Origin: Trachelipus rathkii
Taxonomy: Eukaryota > Arthropoda > Malacostraca > Isopoda > Trachelipodidae
Length of the DNA: 17,500 nucleotides
Assembly: GCA_015478945.1 (NCBI GenBank)
Contig: JABUQX010014671.1
Location: 1 to 17,500 of the forward strand
Direction: 5' to 3'
In this document: piece by piece, positions 1 to 9,059 of the stretch
Layout of the letters: every line of letters begins with the position of its first letter
Numbering within the stretch: position 1 is the first letter of the stretch
Notes under the pieces: generated by a model
The model's input: only the letters and a program-made list of their open reading frames with translations
Told to the model about the DNA's origin: nothing
Databases searched by the model: none
Made by a program: the position numbers and the translations under genes

Positions 1-109
1 TAGTTTTCCTATCAAAGTTCATAATGAAAGCACTACTATTTCTGAATTAGATTGAGAATAAAGCAATTTAAATAGCAATGAATATGACCTGTATAGATTC
101 TCCTTTCCT

Positions 110-850
110 TAGAAACATCCTTATTTTCCTCCTTCATCTTCAGCTCTTATTATGCAGATTCCACAGCATTTGTTAGAGGTTTTCGCTTGTACCTCAATCA
201 ATTCAATGTACAACAACTTATCATGTGATGGGATTGTTAACCTTCCCGCGAAGTATATAGTATGCTGTCTAGCTTTGTAACTATAATTATGGATCCAAGC
301 GCTAAATTTCTTACTCTTTCTCAGGGCTCTTGTTTCAATACCACAGTCATTTATAGAGGTTAACGTCATGTACGTTCAATCACTTTCAATGTACAGTATT
401 TTACTGTAAAGAGTTCTAACCTTTCCGCGATATACAGTTTATAGTCTGCATACTGTACTAAATACGATCTATATCATGACTTTTTTTACATCTTAGCTCT
501 TTTTGCAAGTACCACAGTATTTATAGAGGTTTATCGTTGTACTTCAAATTCATTTCAATGTACAGTATTTAATGTAGGGAGTCTCTAACTTTCGCAGATA
601 TACAGATTTCTGTTTGATACTGTAACTATTATTGATGTCTTCCAATCATAGCTTTCTTACTCTCTCAACTCTTATTTGAATCTAATGTCATTAAGAACGT
701 TATTTCGTATTGGTACCTAATCTTTTCAATGTACAGTACTTTTTATGTAAAGGGATTCTAACCTTTCCGCACTATAGAGCTAGTTGTTTAGCAGATTGTA
801 GCTATTATATGGCTCCAAGCATGAACTTTCTTACTCTTGTAGCTTGTAGT
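110..850. repeat. Four-copy satellite-like tandem repeat, about 175 bp per unit
   Basis: Four diverged head-to-tail copies are visible. Shared anchors are CAATGTACA at about 204, 387, 557 and 727, and CCACAG (or its degenerate form) at 161, 341, 512 and about 683, giving spacings of 170-183 bp. Each unit also carries TATAGAGGTT, CTAACCTTTCCGC, a TATACAG or TATAGAG stretch, and a TTTCTTACTCT tail. The copies differ by many substitutions and small indels, so the array is old. It has no convincing open frame; the 82-codon frame on the minus strand inside it is chance. It may be a fragment of a longer satellite array extending left of the window. Confidence 0.8.
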
Positions 851-1121
851 AATATTCGTCTTGCAAATTAACAAATTTTCCGATCGCCATTTCATAATTC
901 CAATCAATGATCTGACAATTTCAAATTGTAATTTAGTAACCACACACAAAACATTTTCTTTGCTATTCACAAATTCGCTATTCATGTCATTAATTCAAAT
1001 CATCCATAAATGACGTATTAAATACTTTACAATTGTTACCAATGAAAAGTTTGCCACTTATCAACACAACTTTTCTGGTTGAACTTTATAATGCAATCCT
1101 CAAGGTTTACAACACACATTC

Positions 1122-1150
1122 ATACATATATATTATATTTATATATTATT

Positions 1151-1181
<31 letters not shown>

Positions 1182-1282
1182 TTATATATTATTTATTATA
1201 TATATTTTATTTATTATATATAGTGTATTATATATATATATATTATTAATATATATATATTATATATATTATATATATAATC

Positions 1283-1313
<31 letters not shown>

Positions 1314-1372
1314 TTTATATATTATTTATAATTATATATATATATATTATTATTTATATATATATATATATA

Positions 1373-1410
<38 letters not shown>

Positions 1411-1438
1411 TTTAATATAATATAATAGTATTTATTAT
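1122..1438. repeat. TA-rich microsatellite
   Basis: Almost pure TA dinucleotide repeat broken by TTA and ATT steps. It sits directly upstream of the reverse transcriptase fossil and marks the point where that fossil's 5' part is lost. The open frame across it reads as Tyr/Ile alternation and is not a gene. Confidence 0.95.
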
Positions 1439-1534
1439 ATGAAAGGAGAATATGTTCCTTCATCATTTTGTAACCATTGCCAAAAGTGATTCATTTATGA
1501 TTTGTCTACTGAATGAAATAAAAGTGATGTAATG

Positions 1535-3106
1535 TTTGCAGAAGAGTGTGTAAGAATAAATGGGGCGGAGAGTGATTGGTTTAATATTAATGGCGAAATT
1601 AAACAAAGTTGTTTTATGTATCCATAGCTATTAAATTTTGCATGTGGATGGGGTGATGAAAGAATATAAGAAGGGATTGCAGGGAGGATGCTAGACTGAT
1701 GGAGAATGATAGAAAGTGGAAGGGGCCTTGCTTAATGTCCATTATGATTTGTTTTTGTACGGTAAATGTGAGAAAAGTTTGAGAAGACTGATAGAGTTAT
1801 TTTGGCAGGGTGTGTAAAAGATAGATTTAAAAGTAAATTTAGTTCAGAGCAAAGTAATGGACGTAGTTAGATGATAGGCAACTTGCACAAGTGTTTGAAT
1901 TTAATTAAATATTTCAGCTAAATTTTGGATGAAAAGGGAACGGATGATGCTGTATGTAGATGGAAAGTTGCGAGTGGTAGGAGGGTGGTTGGTACAATTA
2001 AATTCTTACCGAATGAAAGAGGAATAAGTCATGAGTGCACGACGGTTCTGCATGAGCGTATGTTGTTACCTTTGATAATGCATAGGAGTAAAACTATTGT
2101 GTGAAATAGGTGGTATAAACCTAAGGTGCAATATGTTCAGATTGATAATCTTTGGAACGTGGTAGTTGTTGAAAAGAATTGGTAAAATGAGGAATGGAAG
2201 TATGACGAAGTTGAATGGTGTGAAGAAAGGAATAAATGAAAGAATAAATAAGAGTGTATTAAAGCGGTTTGATATTGCCTTTATTATTGATGGTAGTCGC
2301 TTGATTAAGCATTTTGTATAACGGTAAGCGTGTTGGTAAGCGACCAACTTGGAGACCTAAGAAAATGTGGATTGAGTTAAGAAATGTGGATTGAGTAAGA
2401 AAATCGTGGATAGTTGGAAACGTAGATTGATTTAAGAATGTGGATTGGAGTTAAGAAAATGTATTATTGCGTTAGAAATGTTTATTAACGGTAAGCGTGT
2501 TGGTAAGTAACCAACTTGGAGACCTAAGAAAATGTGGATTGAGTTAAGAAAATGTGGATTGAGTTAAGAAAATGTGGATTGAGTTAAGAAAACGTAGATT
2601 GAGTTAAGAAAATGTGGATTGAGTTGAGAAAATGTTGATTGAGTTAAGAAAATGTGGGTTGAGTTAAGAAAGATGTGGATTTAGAGTTGAGAAAATGTAG
2701 ATTGAGTTAAGAAAATGTGGATTGAGTTAAGAAAATGTTGATTGAGTTAAGAAAATGTGGATTGAGTTAAGAAAATGTGGATTGAGTTAAGAAAATGTGG
2801 ATTGAGTTAAGAAAATGTGGATTGAGTTAGTTAAAGAGTGTTTTGAAGGAAAGGAATGTGAATTGAGTTAGGAAAATGTGGATAGTTAGAAAATGTGATG
2901 AGTTAAGAATGTGGATTGAGTTAAGAATGTGGATTAAGTTAAGAAAAAGTGAATTAGTTAAGAAAATGTGGATTGAGTTAGAAAATGTGGATTGAGTTAG
3001 TTAAAGAGTGTTTTGAAGGAAAGGAATGTAAATTTAGCACAACTGAGATGAATGGTAAATAATTCGATTAAATGGCGAGATTTTGTAAGGGAACATAGTT
3101 GGGAGC
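1535..3106 (+). pseudogene. Decayed non-LTR retrotransposon reverse transcriptase, 5' truncated
   Basis: Conceptual translation in shifting plus-strand frames gives ordered blocks of a LINE-type reverse transcriptase, the enzyme that copies retrotransposon RNA into DNA. From about 1574 it reads DWFNINGEIKQSCFMYP, the finger/palm region that in intact elements reads roughly ...RQGCVMSPWLFN. A degenerate catalytic block follows near 1735-1760. From 1937 to 2101 there are 55 open codons including KVASGRRVVGTIK, then remnants of the VQIDNLW block, then KRPTWRPKKMWIEL at about 2335-2380. From 3073 the frame reads WRDFVREHSWERG, matching the usual C-terminal block of this family. Stops and frameshifts are frequent, so it is dead. 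The N-terminal endonuclease and early reverse transcriptase domains are absent. A tandem repeat has expanded inside the C-terminal part (2355-3000), and an inverted-repeat element abuts its end at 3107. The class call is firm. The clade within LINEs is from memory of crustacean proteins and not certain. Confidence 0.82.
2355..3000. repeat. 20-bp minisatellite derived from reverse transcriptase codons
   Basis: The unit is AAGAAAATGTGGATTGAGTT. About 15 near-identical copies lie in the core (2526-2835), with degraded copies on both sides. The unit starts as the codons for KKMWIEL in the surrounding reverse transcriptase fossil, so the array arose by expansion within former coding sequence. Because 20 is not a multiple of three, the original reading frame is not kept. 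Two higher-order duplications bracket it. A segment beginning TAACGGTAAGCGTGTTGG occurs at 2319 and again at 2486. A segment beginning TTAAAGAGTGTTTTGAAGG occurs at 2831 and again at 3001. Both are about 170 bp apart. Confidence 0.9.
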
Positions 3107-3487
3107 GGGGACTAACCCAAATGGTCGACAGGAAAATGGTTCGACAGGAAAAATGGTCGACACAACATCAAAAAAAAAATTCCTGTACATCCCTCCGCAG
3201 GCGTTAGGTTAGGTTAGGTTAGGCTTAGGTTAGGTATAGGTTAGTTAGATAGTATCTAGATAAGTTAGGTTAGGTTTAGGTTAGGTAGAGTCATTTAGCT
3301 GCTAGCGTGATTAAAGTCTAAGTTTAGGTATAAGCCGTAAGGTTAACAGTTGGTTATTTTGTTGGCCTCGATATAAAGAGGAAACTAAAACTAACCAGAG
3401 ATAAATTAATAATTTTATTTTTTTTACAAAATATCTACCCATTTCCTGTCGACCCAATTTTCTGTCAACCATTTTGGGTATAGGTCC
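3107..3487. mobile_element. Inverted-repeat (foldback/MITE-like) element carrying TTAGG repeats, copy 1
   Basis: The left end reads GGGGACTAACCC followed by three short iterations of ATGGTCGACAGGAAA (3121, 3136, 3153). The right end, read on the minus strand from 3487, is GGACCTATACCC followed by AAAATGGTTGACAG and GGGTCGACAGG. These are imperfect terminal inverted repeats of roughly 50 bp. Inside are the block TTCCTGTACATCCCTCCGC (about 3180-3198), a degenerate GGTTA (TTAGG) array (about 3204-3290), then GAGGAAACTAAAAC and a T-rich run ending TTTACAAA. There is no transposase, so it is non-autonomous if it moves at all. The same order of blocks recurs at 6654-7318. Target-site duplications were not identified with confidence. 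Confidence 0.72.
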
Positions 3488-3746
3488 TTGTGGGCATGAC
3501 CTTACTGAATAAACCCTGACACTTATGAGATACCACAGTGTTGGTCTTTTCAAGGTAGTTGAAGCTATAAGTTGATTTTGGCCGCAGATAACTTATGCTT
3601 AAGGGTATGAAGAAGTGTATGGTGTAAAACTTTCCCTTTCTACTTAGTTCGTTCTTCTACTGAGCTATTTTGCTTCAGGTGAATTTTGGACACCCTATTC
3701 TTAATTTGAGGGGAGCCATGGCGAGGTTGATTATGATAATGATGAC
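3488..3746. other. Low-copy-looking sequence, possible 3' flank of the reverse transcriptase fossil
   Basis: This stretch is not simple repeat and has no credible gene; the 80-codon minus-strand frame across 3311-3553 overlaps the inverted-repeat element and resembles nothing. If the inverted-repeat element inserted into the retrotransposon, this would be the displaced 3' untranslated end. It finishes in a short GATTATGATAATGATGAC-type tail before the TA microsatellite. This reading is inference. Confidence 0.35.
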
Positions 3747-4129
3747 ATTATTACTATATATATATAACATAGATAATTTATACCGAATATTATAATATAT
3801 ATACATATAATTATAATCTAATATATATATATATTTATATATATATATATTATTATTATTAATTATAATTTATATATATATATAATTATTAATTATAATA
3901 TATATATTTATAATTATATATATATATACTTATATATATATATATATATCTTTATATATATATCTTATACTATCTATATACTGTATATATATAATAAATA
4001 TATATTATAGTTTATATATACTATATATATATATATATACTTATATATATATATTATAATTATAATATATATATATACTGTAATACATTATATAATATCA
4101 TTATATATATATTTATATATATATATACT

Positions 4130-4161
<32 letters not shown>

Positions 4162-4690
4162 CTATATATTATATCATTAGACTATATATATATATATATA
4201 TATAAATTCTTTATATACTAATATATAAAGTATATATATATATTATATATATATAATATTATAGTATTATATATTAATATATATATATATTAATATATAT
4301 AATATGATATATATAATTATATATATATATACATTATATATATATTATTTATACTATATATAATTATATATGATATTATAATATATAATATTTCTGAAAA
4401 CTGAAAGTTGAATATAAATTAATTATTAAATATTTTATTTTTATTTATCTTTATTTTAACCTTTCAGGAACATGTTATTTATACATCTTAAAAAACTAAA
4501 AATCGAATTTGTAACTTTATAATAATATAAATATATTATATATATTTATATATATATGTTATATATATATATATATACATTTATAATATATTATATTAAT
4601 ATTATTTATATATATTATATTTATAAACATATATATTTTTAAGATAGATGTTGAGAGGATTATATAATTTATAATTATATACATATATAT

Positions 4691-4724
<34 letters not shown>

Positions 4725-5120
4725 ATATATATCTATATATATTATAATATTATATATATATATATATATATAATATATATATTATATATTATATATATAT
4801 ATATATTATATATTTTATTATTATCTTATATTATATTTAATATATAATAATTATATATAATATATTATATAATATATATATAATTATAATATAATATATA
4901 TATATATATATATATACTAATATATATATTATATATATATATTAATATAATATAATATAATATAATATCTAATTAAAAATTAAGAATAGAAAATAATTTT
5001 AATCATCATTGTATTAAATGTTTTATTTCTATATTATATTATATATATATATATATATCATTATATAATATTTATTAATATATATATATATAATAATATA
5101 TATAATTATATATCTATAAT
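3747..5120. repeat. Long TA microsatellite field with small islands
   Basis: TA dinucleotide repeat with TTA/AAT interruptions covers about 3747-4391, 4518-4637, 4660-4975 and 5026-5120. Between these blocks lie short AT-rich islands (about 4392-4517, 4638-4659 and 4976-5025) with no recognisable feature. The island at 4392-4517 contains a splice-acceptor-like TTTATTTTAACCTTTCAG, but no plausible exon follows it. Confidence 0.93.
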
Positions 5121-5439
5121 GAAAATGGTATGGAATTGAAAATTTCTGTTCCGGCTTTTAAACCGTAATTTGTTTTGTTCATTCCGACCAATTCATGTTT
5201 CCCTTCAGAACTGAAAAATCAACCTCTGGAACTTATAATTTTTTAAGTGTCTTTATTTATGATACAAAAAAGACTGGGAAGCTTATGTAAATATTTGAAT
5301 GTCTACGAACTTTATTCCGTTATAACCTTTTCAGTATAATATTAAAGATTAATTCTAACTAAAAATAATCAGTGTTGCTAATTATATATTTATTTTTATT
5401 AGATTTTGATTATCATAAAATAATGATTTTTTGTTTTTT
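5121..5439. other. AT-rich intergenic or intronic sequence, nothing recognised
   Basis: No open frame, repeat or structural motif could be supported here. The right part (about 5410-5445), read on the minus strand, is A-rich and follows the 3' end of the minus-strand reverse transcriptase fossil. It could be the remnant of that element's A-rich tail. Confidence 0.5.
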
Positions 5440-6590
5440 TATTTACAGTTATCACCCCCGCTCACAAAGCCTATTCAAGGAGGGGTGTTAAAATAACAAA
5501 TTCAACTAAACATCATTACGCAGATAAGACACAGACGCGGGCTTTAAAAGTGAGGGAGATTCAAATTGAGTAGGAAACACAGAAGTGGAAGAGAATTCCA
5601 CAGACAGAGGTGGCAGGAAAGAAAGGAGCACCGCAGCGAACTAGTCTGAGTGCTGCTATAACACAAAAACTCATATGCCGACACAGACCTTGTGCTACGA
5701 GGCGTCTTAAAGGTGGTGGCACGCGAGTGACAAGTTCCCTTGAGCACTTGCGCTACAGGTACTATAGAAAGGAATAAGCACCAACATCGCGCCGCAGAGA
5801 TAGAGGGTCAGTGAAACTAGAAAGATAGGACAGTTTATAGTCTTTTTGCTTTGACTCGAGCCCTTTCCAATCCGGGTGAAAGCCTGAGCCCCCCAGATAT
5901 TGAGGCAGTACTCCTACAAGCGGCGGATGAGGCCTTGTATACTGATTAACTTGTAAGAGGAAAAAAGTCTCGCGGTCTAACAGAACTCCCAGTTTTCTTT
6001 GAGGCCGCCTTAGCACCGTTGTGATGTGAGGTTTTCCAAGACATTTTTTTGTTTATGTGAAGGCCAAACATTCTTTTGTTATAAACAGGAGAGATGAGGA
6101 ACCGATGAAGAATTAAAAAGTTAGAAGTGTCTTTAGAGAGGGGATCTTTGTAGAAGGTTGAGTTTTTTTAAGAATTGCATTTCACAGGTTCAGACGACAC
6201 CACCGAATTCTATCCAGAACAGCGAGATAGAAATTCGGGGGAAAGTTAAGCGAGAGCAATTCTAGAATAAAGAAGAAGCAGAATTGAAATGAGTTGAGAA
6301 TGAGGGTCGAGTCATCGGCATATGGTGCATAGAGTATAGAATGTGACACGGTTGAGAACGATCATCTAATTAAAAAGTAGGAATAAGTAGGAGATAAGAC
6401 AGAACACTGAAGAACACCACTATTTGACGAAAAGGAAGGAAGAAGTCGCCCGATCAACACAGCCGAAATATTGAGCGATTATGAAAGAACTGACATAAGA
6501 TAAAGCAAAGAGAGGGAGGAAACCCAAAGGAGGGGAGCCTGAAGAGCAGTGACGCGTGCCGCTTCAAATGAAAATGATGATTGTTTAAAA
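5440..6590 (-). pseudogene. Decayed jockey/CR1-type LINE reverse transcriptase (partial)
   Basis: Reading the minus strand right to left, the order of blocks follows the second half of a jockey-like reverse transcriptase. Near 6545-6500 it has a palm/thumb approach reading SLLFRLPSFGF, then a FFHNRSI block. Around 6390-6420 it has GVLQCSVLSPT, the conserved SGVPQGSVLSP block. YADDSTL follows, whose YADD codons lie at 6311-6322 and whose two catalytic aspartates are intact. Further on are a HINKKMSWK block (about 6035-6065), SLRRDVGAYS (about 5775-5810) and LWNSLP (5586-5603), the typical C-terminal signature. A stop in the IR*SF segment and several frameshifts make it dead. The endonuclease half is missing and the fossil ends near the inverted-repeat element at 6654. 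An A-rich stretch beyond 5440 may be the old 3' tail. In life this enzyme would copy its own RNA at a nicked genomic target. Confidence 0.87.
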
Positions 6591-6653
6591 AGAATGTTTG
6601 ATTGGTTAGTTACATATTCCTTTAGTCGACTGAACTACTATATCATTCAAACT

Positions 6654-7232
6654 GGGGACTATTACCCCAATGGACACCGCTCTAAAATTTCCCGTACAGC
6701 CGCGCGTAGCGTATAAGGTTAGGTCTAGGTTAGTTAGGTTAGTTTATTTAGCGTTAGCGTTAGGTTAGGCATAGGCATAGGTTAGGTTAGTTAGGTTAGA
6801 TTAGGTTAGGTTAGGGTTAGTTAGGTTAGTATATATTATGGTCATAGGTTAGGTTAGGTATAGGTTTAAGGTTAAGTTAAGTTAATGTTAAGTTAAGTTA
6901 AGGTTACGTTAGTTAAGTTAAGTTTAGTTAGGGTTAGGTTAGAGTCAAGTCTAGTCAAGTCAAGTCAAGTCAAGTTAAGTTAAGTTTAAAGTTAAGTTAA
7001 GATGAGCTTACGTTTTAGTTAAGTTAACGTTTATACAGTTAAATGTACGATTTATAAGTTAGTTAGTATATAGTTAAAGTTATAAGCTTTAATGCTTTAA
7101 AGTTAATTATGATATAAGTCTTAGGTTAGGTACAGGTATAGGATATATAGCGTTAGGAATCTTAGGTTAGGTTAACTATAGGTAGGTTAGGTTAAGGTAG
7201 TTCGTAGAGAAACTCTAATTATCAGTTTTTTA

Positions 7233-7264
<32 letters not shown>

Positions 7265-7318
7265 TGTCGACCATTTGACTCTGTCGATCATATTCCCTGT
7301 CGACCATTTGGCACAACC
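6654..7318. mobile_element. Inverted-repeat (foldback/MITE-like) element carrying TTAGG repeats, copy 2
   Basis: This is a larger relative of the element at 3107-3487. The left end is GGGGACTATTACCCCAATGG. It is followed by TTTCCCGTACAGCCGCGCG, which aligns with TTCCTGTACATCCCTCCGC in copy 1, and then by AGCGTATAAGGTTAGG. A long TTAGG-derived array fills about 6715-7200. The right side has GAGAAACTCTAATTATCAG, a run of about 30 T, TTACAAA, and three GTCGA(C/T)CAT-type iterations ending CCATTTGGCACAACC. The right end is the inverse of the left-end motif (GG...CCAAATGGTCGAC). No coding capacity is visible. The two copies differ mainly in the length and composition of the internal array. Confidence 0.72.
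6860..7030. repeat. Pentamer array shifting from TTAGG to TTAAG and TCAAG variants
   Basis: Within the second inverted-repeat element the GGTTA array turns into AGTTA (TTAAG) units at about 6868-6935, then AGTCA (TCAAG) units at about 6945-6973, then TTAAG again to about 7030. TTAGG units return after about 7118. Blocks of like variants lying side by side suggest local copying by slippage or unequal exchange rather than random point decay. Confidence 0.75.
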
Positions 7319-7700
7319 TTCTCCATTAGGTTTCATGATTTATATGATTTTTATAAACGAAATCAATAAAAAACAAGCGGATCCCATTATTAATTATGAT
7401 CATACTAAGAAAAATAATTCAAAATCATGATTATTAAATACAATAATAAAAATACAATTGGACTGATTTGAAAAAAACGTCAAAATTCAGAATAGTTTTT
7501 CTTCCGTAGTATCTTTTTTCTAAATAAAGATATATTTTTTTTTAATTAAAAAGTTCACACCTCAATGGCATAGCTCTATTCTAGGAGGGGAACTTCTCTA
7601 GGTAATTAAACACTTAAATTGCATGCCGTACTATTACATAATGCACAGTACTTCGGCGCTCGCCTTCTTACATACTTGATATCCTAAAAAAAGAATTAAC
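7319..7700. other. AT-rich unique sequence, nothing recognised
   Basis: This stretch has no open frame of note, no repeat and no RNA-like structure that I could support. It separates the second TTAGG-carrying element from the 7700-8880 repeat family. Confidence 0.5.
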
Positions 7701-8155
7701 TTGAATGTAAGTGAAGTAGGCGGACCTAATTCAATTCCCGATGTCGACGAACTTATATCTTCGATTGCATTATTTTTATATTTCTAACACTTCAATATGT
7801 ATTGGATAAGATAAATATTTCAACTGAAATTATTACAATATAGTTTATTACATCAAATATGATTGCATGAAATTAAAAGTAGGAAGAGCTTATTCAGTAG
7901 GTAATGTGGATAAACCTATGTCATGGATAGAATCCTTTTATACATCTCGAAACTAGATAAAACCTTAAATAAGATGAAGTTTTAAATTTCGATTATTAAT
8001 ACAAAAAAAATATGACTAGATGTGGACAGCAAAATAGGCGAACATTATTCAATAATTAAATGTCGACAAACACAACTTTTCGATAGCATCCTTTTGACAT
8101 TTCTTTTAAACTGTTTAAAACCTTTGAATAAGATAAAGTTTTCAATTTCGGTCAT

Positions 8156-8657
8156 TATAAAAAGATCATATCGAAGATATAGGTTCGTCGACATTGCTTG
8201 CTGGATAAGTTCCGCCTGCTCTTCTGCTTGTGTTGAATTATATTTTATGCATTAATGATGGTAATTGGAAACGTAATGTTAATTGATGGTTTTATACAGT
8301 TTTAATTAAGGAAATATCAAAAGGGTGCTATCGAAGACTATATTCGTCGACATACCTTGTAGAATAAGCTCCGCCTGCTTTGTTGCTTGCGTCTAACCAT
8401 ATTTATTGAAAAATTTGGTTAGACGCAAGCAGCAAAGTAGGCGGAGCTTATTTTATAAGGTATGTCGACGAACATAAGGCTTCGATAGCACCCTTTTGAC
8501 ATTTCTTTAAAACTGTATAAAACCTTTAACTAACGTAATGTCTCCAATTGTGATCATCAATGCATAAAATATGCTTAAACACATGCAAAAGAGCAGGCGG
8601 AACTTATTCAGCATAGCAATGTCCACGAACCTATATCTTCGATATGATCTTTTTATA
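8156..8657. repeat. About 500-bp imperfect palindrome
   Basis: The left arm (8156-8398) is the inverse of the right arm (8417-8657), with an 18-nt AT-rich centre. By eye identity is high, with only scattered mismatches and a few small indels. Examples of paired segments are GCTTGCGTCTAACC (8385-8398) with GGTTAGACGCAAGC (8417-8430), and TATAAAAAGATCATATCG (8156) with CGATATGATCTTTTTATA (8640). Each arm holds two repeat units of the surrounding family. Transcribed from either strand it would form a long hairpin. Confidence 0.88.
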
Positions 8658-8681
8658 TTTCCTTATAACCAACATAAAGTT

Positions 8682-8859
8682 TTCAATTGCTATCATTAAT
8701 ACATAAAATATGTTTAGACACAAAGAACAAAGTAGGAGGAGCTTATTCTTTAAGTTACATCGACGAACTTTTGAATTGCTATCATTAATACATAAAATAT
8801 GTTTAGACACAAAGAACAAAGTAGGAGGAGCTTATTCTATAAGTTACATAGACGAACTT
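8682..8859. repeat. Recent 89-bp tandem duplication
   Basis: Segments 8682-8770 and 8771-8859 are nearly identical. Each begins TT(C/G)AATTGCTATCATTAAT and ends TACAT(C/A)(G)ACGAACTT. Only a few differences are seen, far fewer than between other copies of this repeat family, so this duplication is the youngest event in the block. Confidence 0.88.
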
Positions 8860-9059
8860 ATGTTTTCGATATGATCTTTTTTATATTTCCTTAAAACTGG
8901 TCGTAATACTATTAATATCATAAAACATCTAAAATAAAAAGACTTTCCAGAGCGGTTTCCTATTATGTAAAATCCAATCTTTTTCCATTCTGCTTGACAA
9001 GAATAAACATTTCTATGACTTTATGATACTACGCTTTTCAAAACTGATTTCTATTTGTT

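Larger units (their letters stand above)
7700..8880. repeat. Interspersed/tandem repeat family with copies in both orientations
   Basis: A unit is recognisable by GTAGGCGGAGCTTATTC, then about 12 bp, then TGTCGACGAACTTATATC, TTCGATA(T/G)GATC, TTTTTATATTTCC, and a trailing half with AAAGTTTTCAATTGC and CATTAATACATAAAATATG. Plus-orientation copies start at about 7716, 7879, 8033, 8437, 8593, 8731 and 8820. Two copies are inverted between 8156 and 8398. Spacing between successive plus-orientation copies ranges from 89 to about 165 bp. The copies are diverged but easily alignable. The 77-codon open frame at 8022-8255 crosses repeat boundaries and is not credible as a gene. Whether this is a satellite or the ends of a DNA transposon cannot be told from one locus. 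Confidence 0.8.

Noticed and set aside
2526..2835. CRISPR-like or regulatory iteron array
   Set aside because: The 20-bp units are directly contiguous with no spacers and derive from reverse transcriptase codons.
3200..3300. True telomere end or chromosome fusion scar
   Set aside because: The TTAGG array is short, degenerate and enclosed by inverted repeats that recur at a second locus, which fits a dispersed element better.
4430..4500. Possible exon after the acceptor-like TTTCAG at about 4451-4468
   Set aside because: The following sequence has no sustained open frame or donor and is bracketed by TA microsatellite.
8022..8255. 77-codon open frame
   Set aside because: It spans a junction between forward and inverted repeat copies and resembles no protein.
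7700..8880. CRISPR-like array
   Set aside because: Spacing is irregular, units diverge along their whole length, orientation flips, and there are no constant repeats with unique spacers or cas genes. The context is eukaryotic.
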